64,000 nucleotides of DNA from NCBI RefSeq assembly GCF_020080835.1, contig NC_058166.1:11061672-11125671 (forward strand). The letters run 5' to 3'. This stretch comes from Cotesia glomerata (taxonomy: Eukaryota; Arthropoda; Insecta; Hymenoptera; Braconidae). The notes beneath the pieces were generated by a model. The model was not told the DNA's origin and ran no database searches. It saw nothing but the letters and a program-made list of their open reading frames with translations. Of this stretch, positions 1-16,675 are shown one piece after another (positions within the stretch are counted from its first letter, which is position 1; every line of letters begins with the position of its first letter). The position numbers and the translations under genes are program-made.

Positions 1-960
1 TTTTTGTATCAAATAAAATTTATGAGTTCAAAAACTTTTCTATTTAGTTTAAGAAAGTAAAGTTTTTGAGATAATTTTTTTGGTTTGAGATTTTTTCTTT
101 TGAATCAAGATCATTCTTTTATCAGCGTACCGTTTTCACATAAAATTTATAAAAGTATAGTATTTTATTGATATTATTAAATAATTATAATCAAAACCAA
201 AAAATTTTCATCTAGAATTTTTATTTAAAATAATGTCGATAAAAAAGACATATTTACTCCGAACAAAAATTTTTAATAAAAAACAAATTTACTTGACTCA
301 AAAAAATATTTAAGAAAATTAAAATTATCTCCATTGAATTAAAATTTTCTCGTCTCAAAAAATTTGTTCTTACTCAGAAACAATTTAGTTCTTTCGAAAA
401 AATTTCTTGTATCAAGTAAATTTTATTTTTTCTGCAAGCTTTAAAAATTTGTCGCAGACTAACTTAATCCTTAAAATGTTTTTACCAGTGTAAGAACTCT
501 TTCCATTCCACATACTCAAAATTACAACCGTTCTTATTAAAAAAAACCATCTTTATTTTGTCATTAATTTTCTCAAATTCTTCCAACTAATGAATTCATT
601 CCTCAATAAATTTTTCCAATTAAAAGCTTCAACCTGGACATAAAAAGTCCATTAAACCGTTGAACATGCGTCAGAAAATCCCACTATCCATATCATTTTA
701 TGACGCACGCCTAACTGTTATGTCAAGAAACGAATACCCATTTTTTTGAAAGTCTTGAAGAAGAAATCCAATTCCGGTTAGACATCCTTTCCTGAACTTT
801 CACTTTCCAGTTACAAAAAAAATCCTTTTTTTAAAATCATTTTTTTGTTCCTTCTCAATAACAAACCCACGCATCCATGCCTTGATCTTACAATTCACTT
901 ACACTACCTTATATATTAACTATTATATACATACAATACCCAATATACAACATACATAAT
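1..960. other. AT-rich sequence upstream of Osiris gene A
   Basis: No coding frame or recognisable repeat stands out here. The sequence is very AT-rich with homopolymer runs. Because it ends at the predicted promoter of gene A it may hold upstream regulatory sites, but I can name none. Confidence 0.5.
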
Positions 961-971
961 ACCGTTTCGCA

Positions 972-1005
972 TATAAATACAAATCGCCGGTCAAAACCGT
1001 CACTC
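972..1005 (+). promoter_or_regulatory. Predicted core promoter of Osiris gene A (TATA + initiator)
   Basis: TATAAATA lies at 972-979 and TCACTC, close to the arthropod initiator TCAKTY, at 1000-1005. The first T of the TATA box is 30 bp from the initiator A at 1002, the usual spacing. A GTAAGT donor at 1140 and a T-rich acceptor ending at 1821 would make 1002-1139 a non-coding first exon spliced to the exon holding the start codon. All of this is seen in the sequence; use of the start site is inferred. Confidence 0.6.
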
Positions 1006-1139
1006 GGTCATAAGCCCGTTTGATTTCACACTTATTCTTCTTCTTCAGTATTTTTTATCCTCGGCCTCATTACTGTCTCGACCGAAATTTTAAAAGTCAA
1101 ACCGAACCACTTGATCCAATTGTGTGTTAGTGATTTTCC

Positions 1140-1821
1140 GTAAGTATTAAGTATTAAGTATTCATTACTTACTTATTGAGTCGAAAAATTTATTCAACTC
1201 AATTAAAAATAAAATTTCGTAAAAGCTGCGCCAAATTAAATTAATTTAATAAATAAAGTATACCTTAATATAAGTTAACATTAACATTAAGTAGAATTTG
1301 AAGACATTCTCTCTCGATGGCAGTCCTCATTGGCTTGTCAAGATAACGGTATTGTTGTGATCGTTGTACGTGTGGAGTGTACACAAAACTAACCGGTAGT
1401 TTACTGGGGAACCGCGTGGATAGCGACACTGCGCTTATATCTTTCAGTTTATTTTGTTTCATTTATATTATTTATTATTAATTACAGTTTGTATTTTATT
1501 TTATATTTAAATTTGAATATCACAGTAGCTATTTCACATTTTTGATCATTAATTTATTCAATCAACGACATGGAATGTAAATTACTGTTATACACTCCGG
1601 AAATTTTATGGCTTATTCATAAAAATATAAAAAATATGTGAGTAATAAAAATATTTTTTCATTTTTATCGGCTTTCTTAAAAGAAATTGGTGTGCATTTT
1701 TATTATATTATTGTTATTATAATTATTGTAACTTTAAAACTTAAGGATTGGTTGTAAATTATTGGATAAAATTTGTAGATTATGAATAATTATATTAGTA
1801 GTAAATAATTTTCTTTTTCAG
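1140..1821 (+). other. Predicted 5'UTR intron of gene A
   Basis: The interval starts GTAAGT and ends TTCTTTTTCAG. It separates the predicted non-coding first exon from the exon holding the start codon at 1847. A short antisense open frame inside it (1265-1462) has no recognisable features. Confidence 0.5.
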
Positions 1822-1846
1822 ATGAAGATATTTTAAAAATCAAAAG

Positions 1847-6756
<4,910 letters not shown>

Positions 6757-7799
6757 ATTAAATTAAATAAATTTAGACAAGGTACAAATTATTTTGATTT
6801 AATCATTAGAACTTTCATAAGCATTAGTATTATGCAAAACATGACAAGTGGCATTTAGAGTGTAAATATTGAGAAATGATAAATGACTACGATAATATAT
6901 TTTTGTACTGTTTTGTTTGATTATGTATGTGTAAATTTATTCGTGTAAATGTTTAAATAATTTTGTATATTTTATCAAGCATGATAAATTGTAAATATAT
7001 ATAAAAAATTATTTCAGTACAATCTATATTAAATCTGTTGATACTTTAATTATGTACCTGAAGTTCTGAACGTTCGTAGGGAAAAAATTAAGTTTTTCAA
7101 AATAAAAGTACTAAAATACGATATCAACTTTAATTCTTGCATATTTTATGATTTGGAAGCTCTGAAGCAATGAAAAATTTTCCGCTCGTTTGGAGTCAAC
7201 GGAACGAGCCCTAAAATCATCCCCTGTAAAAAAAAATCCGTATCACGTTACCGATGCCGAAAAAGGCGTACCTAAAAATATACGCCCTTTTGGCTGCAGA
7301 ACTAAAAGGGCTTCGCCTTGAACAATAATTACGTGTAATCTGAGACATTTCTTACTTTACTGCCCTAGATGAGTAATATACTATTTTTTTTCTCCAATTA
7401 ACTTGGGAATTTATAAAAGTAAAAATCTGGTTAAAGAACGCAAAAAATTTTTTTTTAACATAGCTCTTTTGGCTTTAAGAAAAATAATTTCTAAAGCCGA
7501 AAGGGCGTATTTAAATAAATGGTTGAAATAGCTTCTAAAGAGCCCAAAACGTTGAGATCTAATGAAAAATTTATTTTTGATAATTGAATCGATAGCATTA
7601 ATAAGCCCAATTTTTTGAAATTTTCAATTTTTGTTGACAAGAAATTAAAAATTGTATTTTAAATTCTTTCAATAAATTTTCACAAAATACGAAAAATTAA
7701 AAATTTCATGAATTTCTGCATAACCATTTTTCCTCAAAAATAATTATAAAATGTTCTTACGTTCAAAAAATGACACTAGTTTCCAGCGTTGATAGCAAT
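6757..7799. other. 3' flank of gene A with a half-copy of a hairpin repeat
   Basis: This AT-rich stretch should hold the gene A 3'UTR, though I could not choose a poly(A) site. At about 7305-7384 a segment containing GGCTTCGCC, AATCTGAGACATTTCTTA and CTGCCCTAGATGAGTAATA matches the right half of the palindrome at 25222-25357. No other gene is visible. Confidence 0.55.
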
Positions 7800-7975
7800 T
7801 TTTAACTTCCCGCTAAGAAAATCAATGATTTTCGAAAAATCGGGAAGTTATTGGTTTCACCCCGTTTTGCAAAAATCGAGGTTTCAACAGATTTCGACGT
7901 TTTAAAGCCCTAAGAAGCTTTCCTGACTATTTTTACGATGATATCCGTACGTCTGTATGTATGTATGTATGTATG

Positions 7976-7980
<5 letters not shown>
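7800..7980 (+). repeat. RepA head (left part of an interrupted RepA)
   Basis: TTTTTAACTTCCCGCTAAG starts the segment, and the usual head phrases lead to a (GTAT)n core at about 7957-7978. The core is broken by the poly(T) start of a minus-strand R1-like element. The matching (TG)n remnants and RepA tail resume at 16609-17210, so this is the left end of one RepA split by more than 8 kb of insertions. Confidence 0.8.
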
Positions 7981-8006
<26 letters not shown>

Positions 8007-8247
8007 GTAGAGGAGGTAAAATACATTAACGTATGTCAGGGCTTGGTGTTGGTGCCAGGACTAGGTGTTTGCCTGGATATGTCAGACTCAGAAGTCAATA
8101 TTATTTTGCAACAATACCGACTAAACATCCTCCTCTCTCCTTTCCCCATAGATGTTACAGGGAAGACTGGATCAGGACCGCGTTCGCATTACTTCAATCC
8201 AGTCCATGTCGTGTCTCACGACACCTACTTCTTGTGACTACTGGTTT

Positions 8248-11023
8248 CTAATCCCTTTTTGCTATTTTTTCTTCTAAAAGGCGCTGCGCGTAGGCTGCGA
8301 CAGCTGACCAGTTTTCTTCTTTTTTGATCATGCAGATTACCAAGCTCTCAGGGGAGAGCGTGGTGCCTATTGTTTCTTCGGTGCTGCTTCTGTCGTCCTT
8401 CCACCGATCACACTCGAAAAACGTGTGCTCGGTGTTGTCAATTTTGTCTGGGCAGTATTTGCACGTTGGTGTGCTGTGCAAACCCATCTTGAAAAGATAG
8501 GCATTGAACTGCCCATGTCCTGTCAATAGCTGGGTCAGGAAGAAGTCCGTATCCCCGTGCTTCCGAGAAAGCCAGACGTTGATGTTTGGGATCAGGCGTT
8601 CCGCCCATCTGCCCGTCTCTCCCGATGTCCATCGGTCCCGCCACTCTTGCTGCGTTTCCGCCTTTATCCTCGTTCTTGCGTCCTCCATGTTTTCATCACT
8701 GTTTTTAGCGTCATATAGCAGTACCGAGTGGACTACTTCTAGAAGAACTCTTCTCTTTTTGGTTCTTGGTCCCATAGTGTTGGTCATGATTCTTGCTAGG
8801 CTAGACACCGTCTTGCTGGCTTTCTTGCATGCACTGTCAAGGTGTTCGCGGAAAGATAGTTTCTCGTCTATCATTACCCCTAGATAGCGCAGGGCCCTTG
8901 TTGACGTCAGTGTTGTTCCTCCCATGTCCACAGCGAATGGTTTTGGGAACCATTTTTGACGTGTCAGAACAACCATCTCGGTTTTATGTTTGGCGAGTTT
9001 CAGGTGGTGTTTATCAAGCCAGGTCTCGACGGCGTCAATGGTTTCCCGGACCAGTAATTCGGCCTCTTCTACGCTGTCTACTACTATCGTGGCCGCAACG
9101 TCGTCTGCAAAGCCCGTTAGCTCTACTTGCTTTGGTAGCGAGATTTCAAGAAGCCCGTCGTAGTCCACATTCCATAGATCGGGCCCCATTATTGAGCCTT
9201 GCGGTACGTCAGCCGTTATGGCGTATTCTTGTGGGCCTTCCGTAGTTTCCGCTATTAGCTTTCTTTCGTCCAGGTAGTTGTCGACTAGTGCCAGATTCTC
9301 TGGCTCCGCGTCAAACTTGTGCTCCAGAGCATCTAAAATGTCTCTCCAATTTGCACTGTTAAATGCGTTTTTGACATCTAGCGTGAGAAGGAGACATACT
9401 TTACGAGCTTTGAGACTACCAGACCATACTTGTGTTGCTGTCTTTATAACTTTCTCGATCGCTCCGACTGTCGAACGACCTTTCCGAAAGCCATGCTGGT
9501 TGGTGGCAAAACCTCCAGCACGGTCGATGTCATTGCGAAGTCTCCCTTGTATGAGCTTCTCGAGCAGTTTTCCAGCAATGTCTAGCATACAGAGTGGTTC
9601 CCTTTCCTTTGTCTAAGAGAACCAATCTCTACCGCTTCCAGACCGCGGGAAACGTGCCAGTTGCCAAGCATGCGTTGTAGGTGTTCAGGAGTATGTCTGG
9701 GTATTCCAGGGCTACAATCTTGATCACCGCTGCCGGGATGCCATCAGGTCCAGGTGCCTTTCCTGTTTTGAGTGACTAGGCCGCGTCTTGTAGTTCCTTA
9801 GTTGTGAAGGGTGTTCCCTCGCTGTTTTTAGCGTAGTGTTTCTTCTCCCGCGGCGGGTGTTTGGGGAAAAGCTCCACTACAATGCTGTCCATTAAGGCAG
9901 GAGACTTCAGCGCTTCTGGTGAAGCCTTTCCAAGTCGTTTGGTGACAATTTGGTAGGCTTTGCCCCAGATGTCCTTGTCGAGATCATTACAGATCTGTTT
10001 CCACAATATCGCTTTTCTTGCTTTAATGGCTCGGTTTAGCGTCTTTTTGGCCTGCTTGTACTCTTTTGAATACAAGTCCTCGCTTGGGGAGCGTTTCGCG
10101 GCTCTCGTTGCGCGGCGACGTAGCTTATGACATCTTTTGCGAAGTTCTGCTATGTCTGTTGGCCATCAGTATGCTGGCCTGTGGAAACTCTGATTTTTCA
10201 GCCGCGGCATAGAGGCGTCACATGCGGCAACAATCTCCTTCATCGTATTGAGCACTGCCTTTTCCGTCTCTCTGCAGGTATCCGGAGTCGGGTTATTCTG
10301 AAGGATAGACCAGCTTCGTGCAAGTGAAGCTCGCAATGCCTCTGGATTAAGCCTTCTGGTATTCCACTTCCGCTTAGAAAGGTCGCGTTGTGAAACCGGA
10401 GTAGATGACAATCCAACGTTGAATGTCACAAACTGGTGGTTACTGCCACTGTATTCTTCGGATACAGTCCAGTCTTCGATCATGTTGGCAGTCCTTGGAG
10501 TCGCCAACGAAATGTCGAGGATGGACTTTTGGTACCCTGGTCTTCTAAAAGTCGTGGTGCTCTCGGTATTCAGCACTATGAGTTCGAGTCTAGCCGCGAC
10601 GTCAGCGACCTCGTTACCTCTGGTGTCGGAGAAAGCAGCGCCCCACTCAGCCGATTAAGCGTTTAAGTCTCTGGCTACGATGACTTCGCCGTTGAACTTA
10701 GTGACCGCATCTTCTATATTTTCCAGTTTCTGTCGGAACACACTAATCCCTTCGTTAGGTGAGAGATAGACGCTCATGAAGTAGGTTGTGGGGGTTTGAA
10801 TCCAGACAAAACCTGCTCCACTTCCGCTGTTGTTGACGGTAACGTTCTTTGTGTTCACAATCCAAATTTTTGCCGTGCCAGTTTCGTCTGCGAACCTTGT
10901 TTTACCTTCGATGTTTAGATATTGCTCGCAGATAAAGCAGACGTCGATTTTATCTTCAAAGACACGCTGGCGCAGCAGGTTTTGCGCCAAGGTGCACCTA
11001 TTCAGATTGCCTTGTAGTATGCG
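8248..11023 (-). pseudogene. ORF2 of R1-like element: endonuclease + reverse transcriptase, broken
   Basis: The reading starts near 11023 with an apurinic-type endonuclease segment that begins RILQGNLNRCTLAQNLL, running to about 10655 where a stop follows RDLNA. The frame resumes with SAEWGAAF and continues through an endonuclease C-terminal part to 10166. A KTGKAPGPDGIP reverse transcriptase motif follows a stop near 9776. The fullest stretch, 9588-8248, holds HGFRKGRSTVGAIEK, QGSIMGPDLWN, the FADD catalytic box (GFADDVAATIVV), LRYLGVMIDEKLSF and a C-terminal zinc motif CKYCPDKIDNTEHTFFEC. Compared with the family B copies, residues between VVHSVLLY and the following arginine-rich stretch are missing, so there is also an internal deletion. 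Several stops and at least one frameshift rule out function. Confidence 0.85.
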
Positions 11024-12188
11024 TGTCGTTTCTGTCCTCTCTTGGCTTCTGCAAGTGCTGTGCGGAATGCCCGGCAAGCTCCAGTGCCAGAAATATGGCA
11101 TAGACCATCCTGGGCATCTTTGTCCGGAGCACAAAGGAAGCATTTTGGCTTCTCCGTGCAGTTTACAGCCTTGTGTTTCTCTCCGCCACATTTGTAGCAG
11201 CACCTGCTTCTGTTTGGTCCCGCACACTGGCGTGTTTGGTGTCCAAAACTAAGACATTTAAAACAGCGGGTTACTTTTGCAACTGGGCGTATACGACAGT
11301 TCACCCAACCAATCATTATATGGGCCTTGTCAAGGGCCTTAATCGCATTGGCCTCGTCTACTTCGCAGAAGGCTGCCCGATTTCCTCGTGGTGTGGGTTT
11401 TGTCAAATTTACCCGTTTGACCTCCAGGCTGTCAGTGAATTCACGTTTGAGTGCTTCACGGACTTCGCTCTCGGTAGAGATTTCGTCCAAGTCGAGGATC
11501 TTGATCGTTGTTGTTGGTGTTAGCGTCTTGACCGTGCCGATGTTTGCAGTGGCTGACCTTACTGCATCGGTGAAAGCCTTGCTGTCTTCGGTTTTTCGAG
11601 CCATTTCAAGGAGAACGCCTCCGTGTTTACTGGTTGGACAAGAACAGCTTTAGTTCTTGTCTTCTTTCTCCTCGGTTTCTTAGAGGCACCCTTACTTGAC
11701 TGGTTTTGAGCTTTATTAGGGGGAGCCGCTGTTTCATGCTCTTTTTCCTTCTTTTTCCTATTTCGGTCCACTGTAGTCCAGACGTCCTCCTGGGCTGTCT
11801 TTTTCTGTGGTGGCTTGTCGATTGTTGAAGAAGGGCTGGGCGTGGACAGCTGCCTCTTCTTGTTATTGTCCTTTCCTTGACGTGGTAATTTTTTAGGAGT
11901 GACCAAAGATGGCTGTGGTTTTTTGGTCAGACTCGGAGTTGTTTGGGTCGTTGAGACCGATATGCCTGGTGATTTGTTGGCTAACCTATATGCTGTAGTG
12001 ATAGATGTAACCAATTTTCTAATCTCATGATGGAGATTCTTCTTGTCTTTTATAAACTCGGCTAACTCTTTGATTTTGATGCCGAGCCTCTCCATTGGTG
12101 ACTGTTGGCCTGTAACGGTCGGTACAGAGTTGATTCTTCCTCGGTAGGTTTGATTAGTGACAGGAGCAAAAGAAGCAAATACATACAT
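11002..12188 (-). pseudogene. ORF1 (gag-like, CCHC) of R1-like element, one frameshift
   Basis: Two frames make up this ORF. The upstream one (12188-11559) is Lys/Pro/Ser-rich, as in the N-terminal part of gag-like ORF1 proteins. The downstream one (11604-11002) has the zinc knuckles CFKCLSFGHQTRQC and CYKCGGEKHKAVNC, followed by a third CFLC cluster. They join through a frameshift near 11604, where both frames read across the same gag sequence. The ORF1 end overlaps the ORF2 endonuclease start by a few tens of bases, common in R1-type elements. It would bind element RNA; here it is inactive. Confidence 0.8.
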
Positions 12189-12195
12189 ACCCTCC

Positions 12196-12216
12196 AGTAT
12201 GTATGTGTGTATGTGT

Positions 12217-12252
<36 letters not shown>
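12196..12252. repeat. (TG)n/(TATG)n microsatellite between two R1-like copies
   Basis: Mixed TATG and TG units fill the gap between the 5' end of the family A element and the 3' end of the family B copy at 12253. It is read as part of the RepA core that was the target of both insertions. Confidence 0.85.
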
Positions 12253-12255
<3 letters not shown>

Positions 12256-13188
12256 TAAGGTTGGGGAATCCTTTTTACGGATTCTAGGCATAGCTGTTTG
12301 GCCTGGATATGTGGCGACTCGACGCAGTGTCATACTAAAACTCGACGCTAGCGCCCCTACCCACTAAACCCTAAACCCCTTTTCCTCTTTCCCCTAATCC
12401 CTCAGGGAAACCGCCGTCAGGCATTACTTCGTGAGGGGAGGATCTAGCTACTGCTCTTTCTTCTGGTGGCTAAGGTGTTATTCTTTCCTCCTTCTAATTG
12501 GCGTCATTCGCTTTTCTTCTTTCTATGGACCGCAGGGCTGAGAGGACTCCCGTGACAAACGTGTTTGTGGCGTTCCAGGCAGCCTCTGATGACAGCATTG
12601 CTTCTACTATTGTCTCTGGTTGGATTTTCCTCTTCAGGATATTCTCCAGCTCATCTCGCTGTGGATAAAAACGTGGGCATGACACACACTGCTTCCATAG
12701 ATATTGTGCGGAAGGCGCTCGCTACTCTTAAGGCACTCAGACGGTAGACTGGTCCAGCCTTTCTTCATGATTCTTGTTTCTCTAGTGCGTCCGCCCAGAT
12801 AGATATTCCGTAAGTGAGCATTGATGTGACTACAAATGATAGCAGTAGTCTTCTGCTCTGCTTTGGGCCTCCGACGTTTGGCATCAGTCGAGCTAAGCTA
12901 GCTACCATTGCTGATGCTTTTGCACTCACGTGTTCGACTTGCTGCTTAAAGTTGAGTCGGGCATCAAGCATCACTCCCAGATATCGGATATATGGTTGTG
13001 ATGTGATTTCTTGTTCTCCGACTTTCAGCTTTATGGTCTCTATCACTTTTCTGCTGGTAAGAACAGCCTCAGTCTTCTGTTTAGCCAGTTGTAGATTCAT
13101 TGAGTCCATCCACCGGTTAACTTTCTCAAAGATGATACCGAACATGTGGTTTATCTCATCTAGGTGTTTAGCAACGATTACGACTGTG
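12253..13188 (-). mobile_element. R1-like non-LTR retrotransposon copy, family B, 5'-truncated
   Basis: On the minus strand this has reverse transcriptase C-terminal sequence (13145-12765: LAKQKTEAVLTSRK, IRYLGVMLDARLNFKQQVEH, SRLL, ISIWADALE) and the extreme C-terminus (12685-12494), then a 3'UTR ending in a GAATCC...GGATTC hairpin and A residues next to (AC)n. The 5' end falls just after the position of the catalytic box, so the copy is truncated. It also lacks about 360 bp present in the copy at 59172, between GTGTGTGTCAT and CCCACGTTTT. A hAT element has inserted at its 5' junction with (TG)n. Confidence 0.85.
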
Positions 13189-16100
13189 CAGCGTTAGCAA
13201 CTTGAAGTGGACTGACTATCGTACCAGGGGCGTAAAATTATCGTACATGGATCGAAATTATCGTATTTTTTAGGATAATGTCTATTATAGATAAATAAAT
13301 CAAATAAATTGTAATATTAATATGCATGCAAGTACTCTATAGTTTTTTTTTTTTTAACCACCGCTGTCAAATCAACAGAACACTGAAACTCAAATGTTTT
13401 ACACGTGATACAGACCTGAACTGATTCCCTTTCCACTTTAAGTTCAATAAACGCGCCAAGCTTAAAATTCACTCAGACAAAATTTCACTGTTCCCATGCA
13501 AGTTGGGTATGAAACGCGCCAAAATTTTGTATTTATAAAGAAGAAATGGATATGAATGGATAGTGAAATTAAAAATGAAAGAATTTCTTTTATATATCAA
13601 TATACACTTATATTCATAAAAACAAAAAATATAATTTTTATATTTTTATGTAGTTTTTAAAAAATAATTTAATATAATTAACGTATTCATAAAGATTAAT
13701 TATTTGTGTTATCACTTAGAAATCGTTTGGCATTAAAATATTATTAAATTCCTCTACATCCGCGTCACTATATAAATCTTGAACCGTTTTGGCAGTGCTT
13801 TCTGTAGTAATTTTTTTTTTGTATAATAATGCTTTGTTCATCCGACTACATTCACTCTGTGATGGATCATACGTTGTGCAATCGTTTTCTTTACCTCTAA
13901 CTCGTTGTTTAGCTAATAGCACGCCGTTTACCGTCGAAATTGTCATTTTATTGCGAGCCTTAGTTTTAATTAAGTTAATTTTGCTGAATATGCGTTCACT
14001 GTCAGCATTCGAGTGTGGAAGTGATATTGTTTCGAGCAAAAATTTTGAAACGTTTTTAAAAGTCATTCCTTGGTCTCCTTCTTCACATTCCAACAGCTTT
14101 GTCCAAAAAATATCGACCGGATCATTTACATCAATACCTGCCGGGAGTCATCGATTATTTGATATTGATCACTTGATGTAATACGAGGCAAAACCTTCAT
14201 CAAGGGCAGCAAACTGGGGACAGTATCCCTGGTCTTTCTCAAAATTGCTTTCGACGGATTCAGATACGAGACTAATTTTAAAACAGGATCTGAAAAATCA
14301 TAGCGCTTTTTAATTTCTTTACAACCTTCAATTAGAAAATCGGCACAAGTCGTTGCGAAATCTGATTTTAATTTTTCATTATTGCGAATTTCGACCTGAT
14401 CTAGCATTTTTCTGACTTCAACTCCGAAGTACATATTTTCCGGACGTAAACGATGCGACTCATTGCATGGGTCTAGTTCACTTAAATTGGTCCGATAAAT
14501 ATAATCTCTGGACATGTACGTTTCTAAAAGTTCTTGATAGCTTTTACACATTTTATCATGGAGGCTTGTAACAACTACCGACGATGACTGAAAGAGTTCA
14601 TTTAGTTTAGTAAATTTAGGTAGTATATAGTCCAGAAAAAGATAAAATAGTTTGATGATCGGATTGTTGAGAGCTTGGACAATCTGTTCAACAGATTTTA
14701 ATCAAATAGTTAGCATTTGGTCTCTAAAGTATAATTCGAGTGCAGGCCACTGTTCAATTATCCTCGAAACGACTGCTTTTAAAGATAACCAACGCGTTTG
14801 TGCTGGACGGAGAATTTTGTGAACATCAATGTTTAAAAATGTTTGGAACTTTTTGAACAATTGCTGTCGTTTAGCGCTGTTTTTAAATTCACCATAGACA
14901 TTTCGAGCCAGATCTTCACAACTTCTTGGTAATTTTTTACATGCATTGCTGGCACAAAGATGCAATGAGTGGCATATACACTTGAAAATGTAAATGCCAG
15001 GGCATTTTTCAAGAAATCTTGAAGCTACCGAGTTATCTTTTCCCATCATTGTACTGGCTCCATCCGACGCGAATCCAATGATGTTCTCTAATGAAATCTC
15101 GTAATCTTCAAAGGACTTCATTACTAGTCCGAACAAATATTCTGCCGTAGCACTCTCCACTTCCGAATCTTGCTCGAAAATTTGACAGAGATCCCAAAAC
15201 TTGCTGACCACTCGACCCTCTTCAGCGTCAAAAAACCTATTTTACAAAATTTAAAATATAAAAACACATAATAGATAATTATTATCCGTAATAGCAGTGA
15301 AATATGATTATTATTTTTTACCTCACAATGATGCACATCGTTTGTATGCCCCCAATATCGGTTGATTCGTCAATTAAAACACTGAACCGACTGATCTGCA
15401 ATTTTTTTTGCAGATATTCTTTTTCGGCCTCAGCAATGACATTTTTTACTATCGCAGTTCCTTTCGTCGATTTCATCTGCATGTTCTTAACAATTTCAGA
15501 GTCAGGCACAGAACTTTTCAATAGTGTTGTCAAATGATCTAAAGTGGTGAAGGATATATTATGTTCGGCTAGAAAACCACATAACTTTATTTCAAGTGCT
15601 TGAGTTGCTTTGGTTTTCGTGCTGATTTCGTCAGTTTTTGTTATAAAAGTAGAAATTGACTGTTGAGATGCTAAAGGCTTTCGAAGATGAATTTTCGATG
15701 TCATGTGATTTTTTATCACAGTCAACTCTGCATTCATTATTACATTGCATGTACGGCATTTAGCTTTGTACTGATCGTCAGGCACTTTACTAAGCCATTG
15801 CTTGTAATCTTCATTTTTAAGCCAGGCGTCTCTGAATTTTTGCTGGCGATGCTTGTTGATCTTGGTGATTTTTCTGGAAGGTGTGATATCCAAGTCTGAT
15901 TCAGTCAGTTGACTGCTCGTACTATCTACTTTGCATGTAGGACTCATTCTTCATTGCACAGATAAAAAATAATTAATAGGTTAGTAAGTTATAGAAAATA
16001 TACAGCCGCTGAAACAATGTATTTGATAGATATACCTACTTGCCAATGATAGCAATCACTCCGAGTGTGTAATCAAAATTTTGCTGCTCTAGAAAATTAC

Positions 16101-16608
16101 TTCTTTCTTCACTTAATTTGAATAATTCCTTTTGTCAGAGCGAATACAGACATATAATCATAATAATATAACGAAATGACTGCCAACTTTTCTACACAAA
16201 ATATACGATACATATGAAGTGTGAACATAATCGAAATATCGAACTTATATTCTCTTGTTCGCATTGGTAGATGCTATACTAACCAATAAGAAAGCGTGAC
16301 CAGCAGGCGCTGGATAAAGTTACAGTATCGGCAGTGGTGAAACTTAGCAGAGCGGATCGTAAGAACCAATAGGAATAGAGAACTTGTATTTCCCGGTATT
16401 TTCCCAAAATTTTATTGGACAAAATAAAATCATGCTACTGCGATTTAGACTATCAGCGCATGAGTGAAATAATATAAATTCTCAAATTTTGCATCATGAT
16501 AGAAATTATCGTACAATCTGCGTACGATAATAATATGCTATCGTACATCGTACGTAGGCACAAAATTATCGTATGTGTAAGATAATTATCGTACGGCTCC
16601 GAACGCTG
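13189..16608 (-). mobile_element. hAT DNA transposon, 3420 bp, with exact 8-bp target duplication
   Basis: The left end reads CAGCGTTAGC and the right end, reversed, CAGCGTTCGG. The 8 bases CGACTGTG occur directly outside both ends (13181-13188 and 16609-16616), the size expected for hAT. Subterminal regions on both sides are rich in AAATTATCGTA phrases, likely transposase-binding repeats. The transposase gene lies inside on the minus strand. It inserted at the junction between an R1-like copy and the (TG)n tract, so it is the youngest layer of this stack. Confidence 0.95.
13716..15947 (-). pseudogene. hAT transposase gene (one intron), one stop and one frameshift
   Basis: The start codon is at 15947. 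Exon 1 (15947-15322) encodes a BED/TTF-like zinc finger, C-x2-C then HMTSKIH, followed by VLIDESTDIGGIQ. An 85-bp intron (15321-15237, GT-AG in the minus sense) joins IIVR to FFDAEEGRVV without a frame change. Exon 2 has GFASDGASTMMGKDNS, CICHSLHLC and the RWLSL motif of hAT transposases. A TGA follows DQMLTI near 14702. The same frame then continues to 14126, where a frameshift is needed to enter the last segment (14093-13716) carrying the hAT C-terminal dimerisation region (SLPHSNADSERIFSKINL). With only one stop and one frameshift this is recently dead. It resembles the hAT transposases related to SCAND3/ZMYM-type proteins. Confidence 0.88.
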
Positions 16609-16610
16609 CG

Positions 16611-16616
<6 letters not shown>

Positions 16617-16675
<59 letters not shown>

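Larger units (their letters stand above)
7981..12195 (-). mobile_element. R1-clade-like non-LTR retrotransposon, family A, degraded
   Basis: Read on the minus strand, this has a 5' region, a gag-like ORF1, an ORF2 with endonuclease and reverse transcriptase, a 3'UTR and a 26-bp A-tail (T run at 7981-8006). On both sides lie AC-type simple repeats: (ACAT)n after the A-tail and mixed AC/ACAT upstream of 12195. The ORFs carry stops, frameshifts and an internal deletion, so it is dead. The endonuclease start (ILQGNLNRC type), the C-terminal C-x2-C-x8-H-x4-C and the target resemble the R1 clade, which includes microsatellite-inserting Waldo- and Mino-type elements. Confidence 0.85.

Noticed and set aside
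1265..1462. 65-codon minus-strand frame
   Set aside because: It lies in the predicted 5'UTR intron of gene A with no recognisable motif or supporting context.
8504..11653. Plus-strand open frames over the R1-like element (for example 8829-9245, 10830-11252, 11173-11523)
   Set aside because: They are antisense shadows of the minus-strand gag and reverse transcriptase frames, which carry the recognisable motifs.
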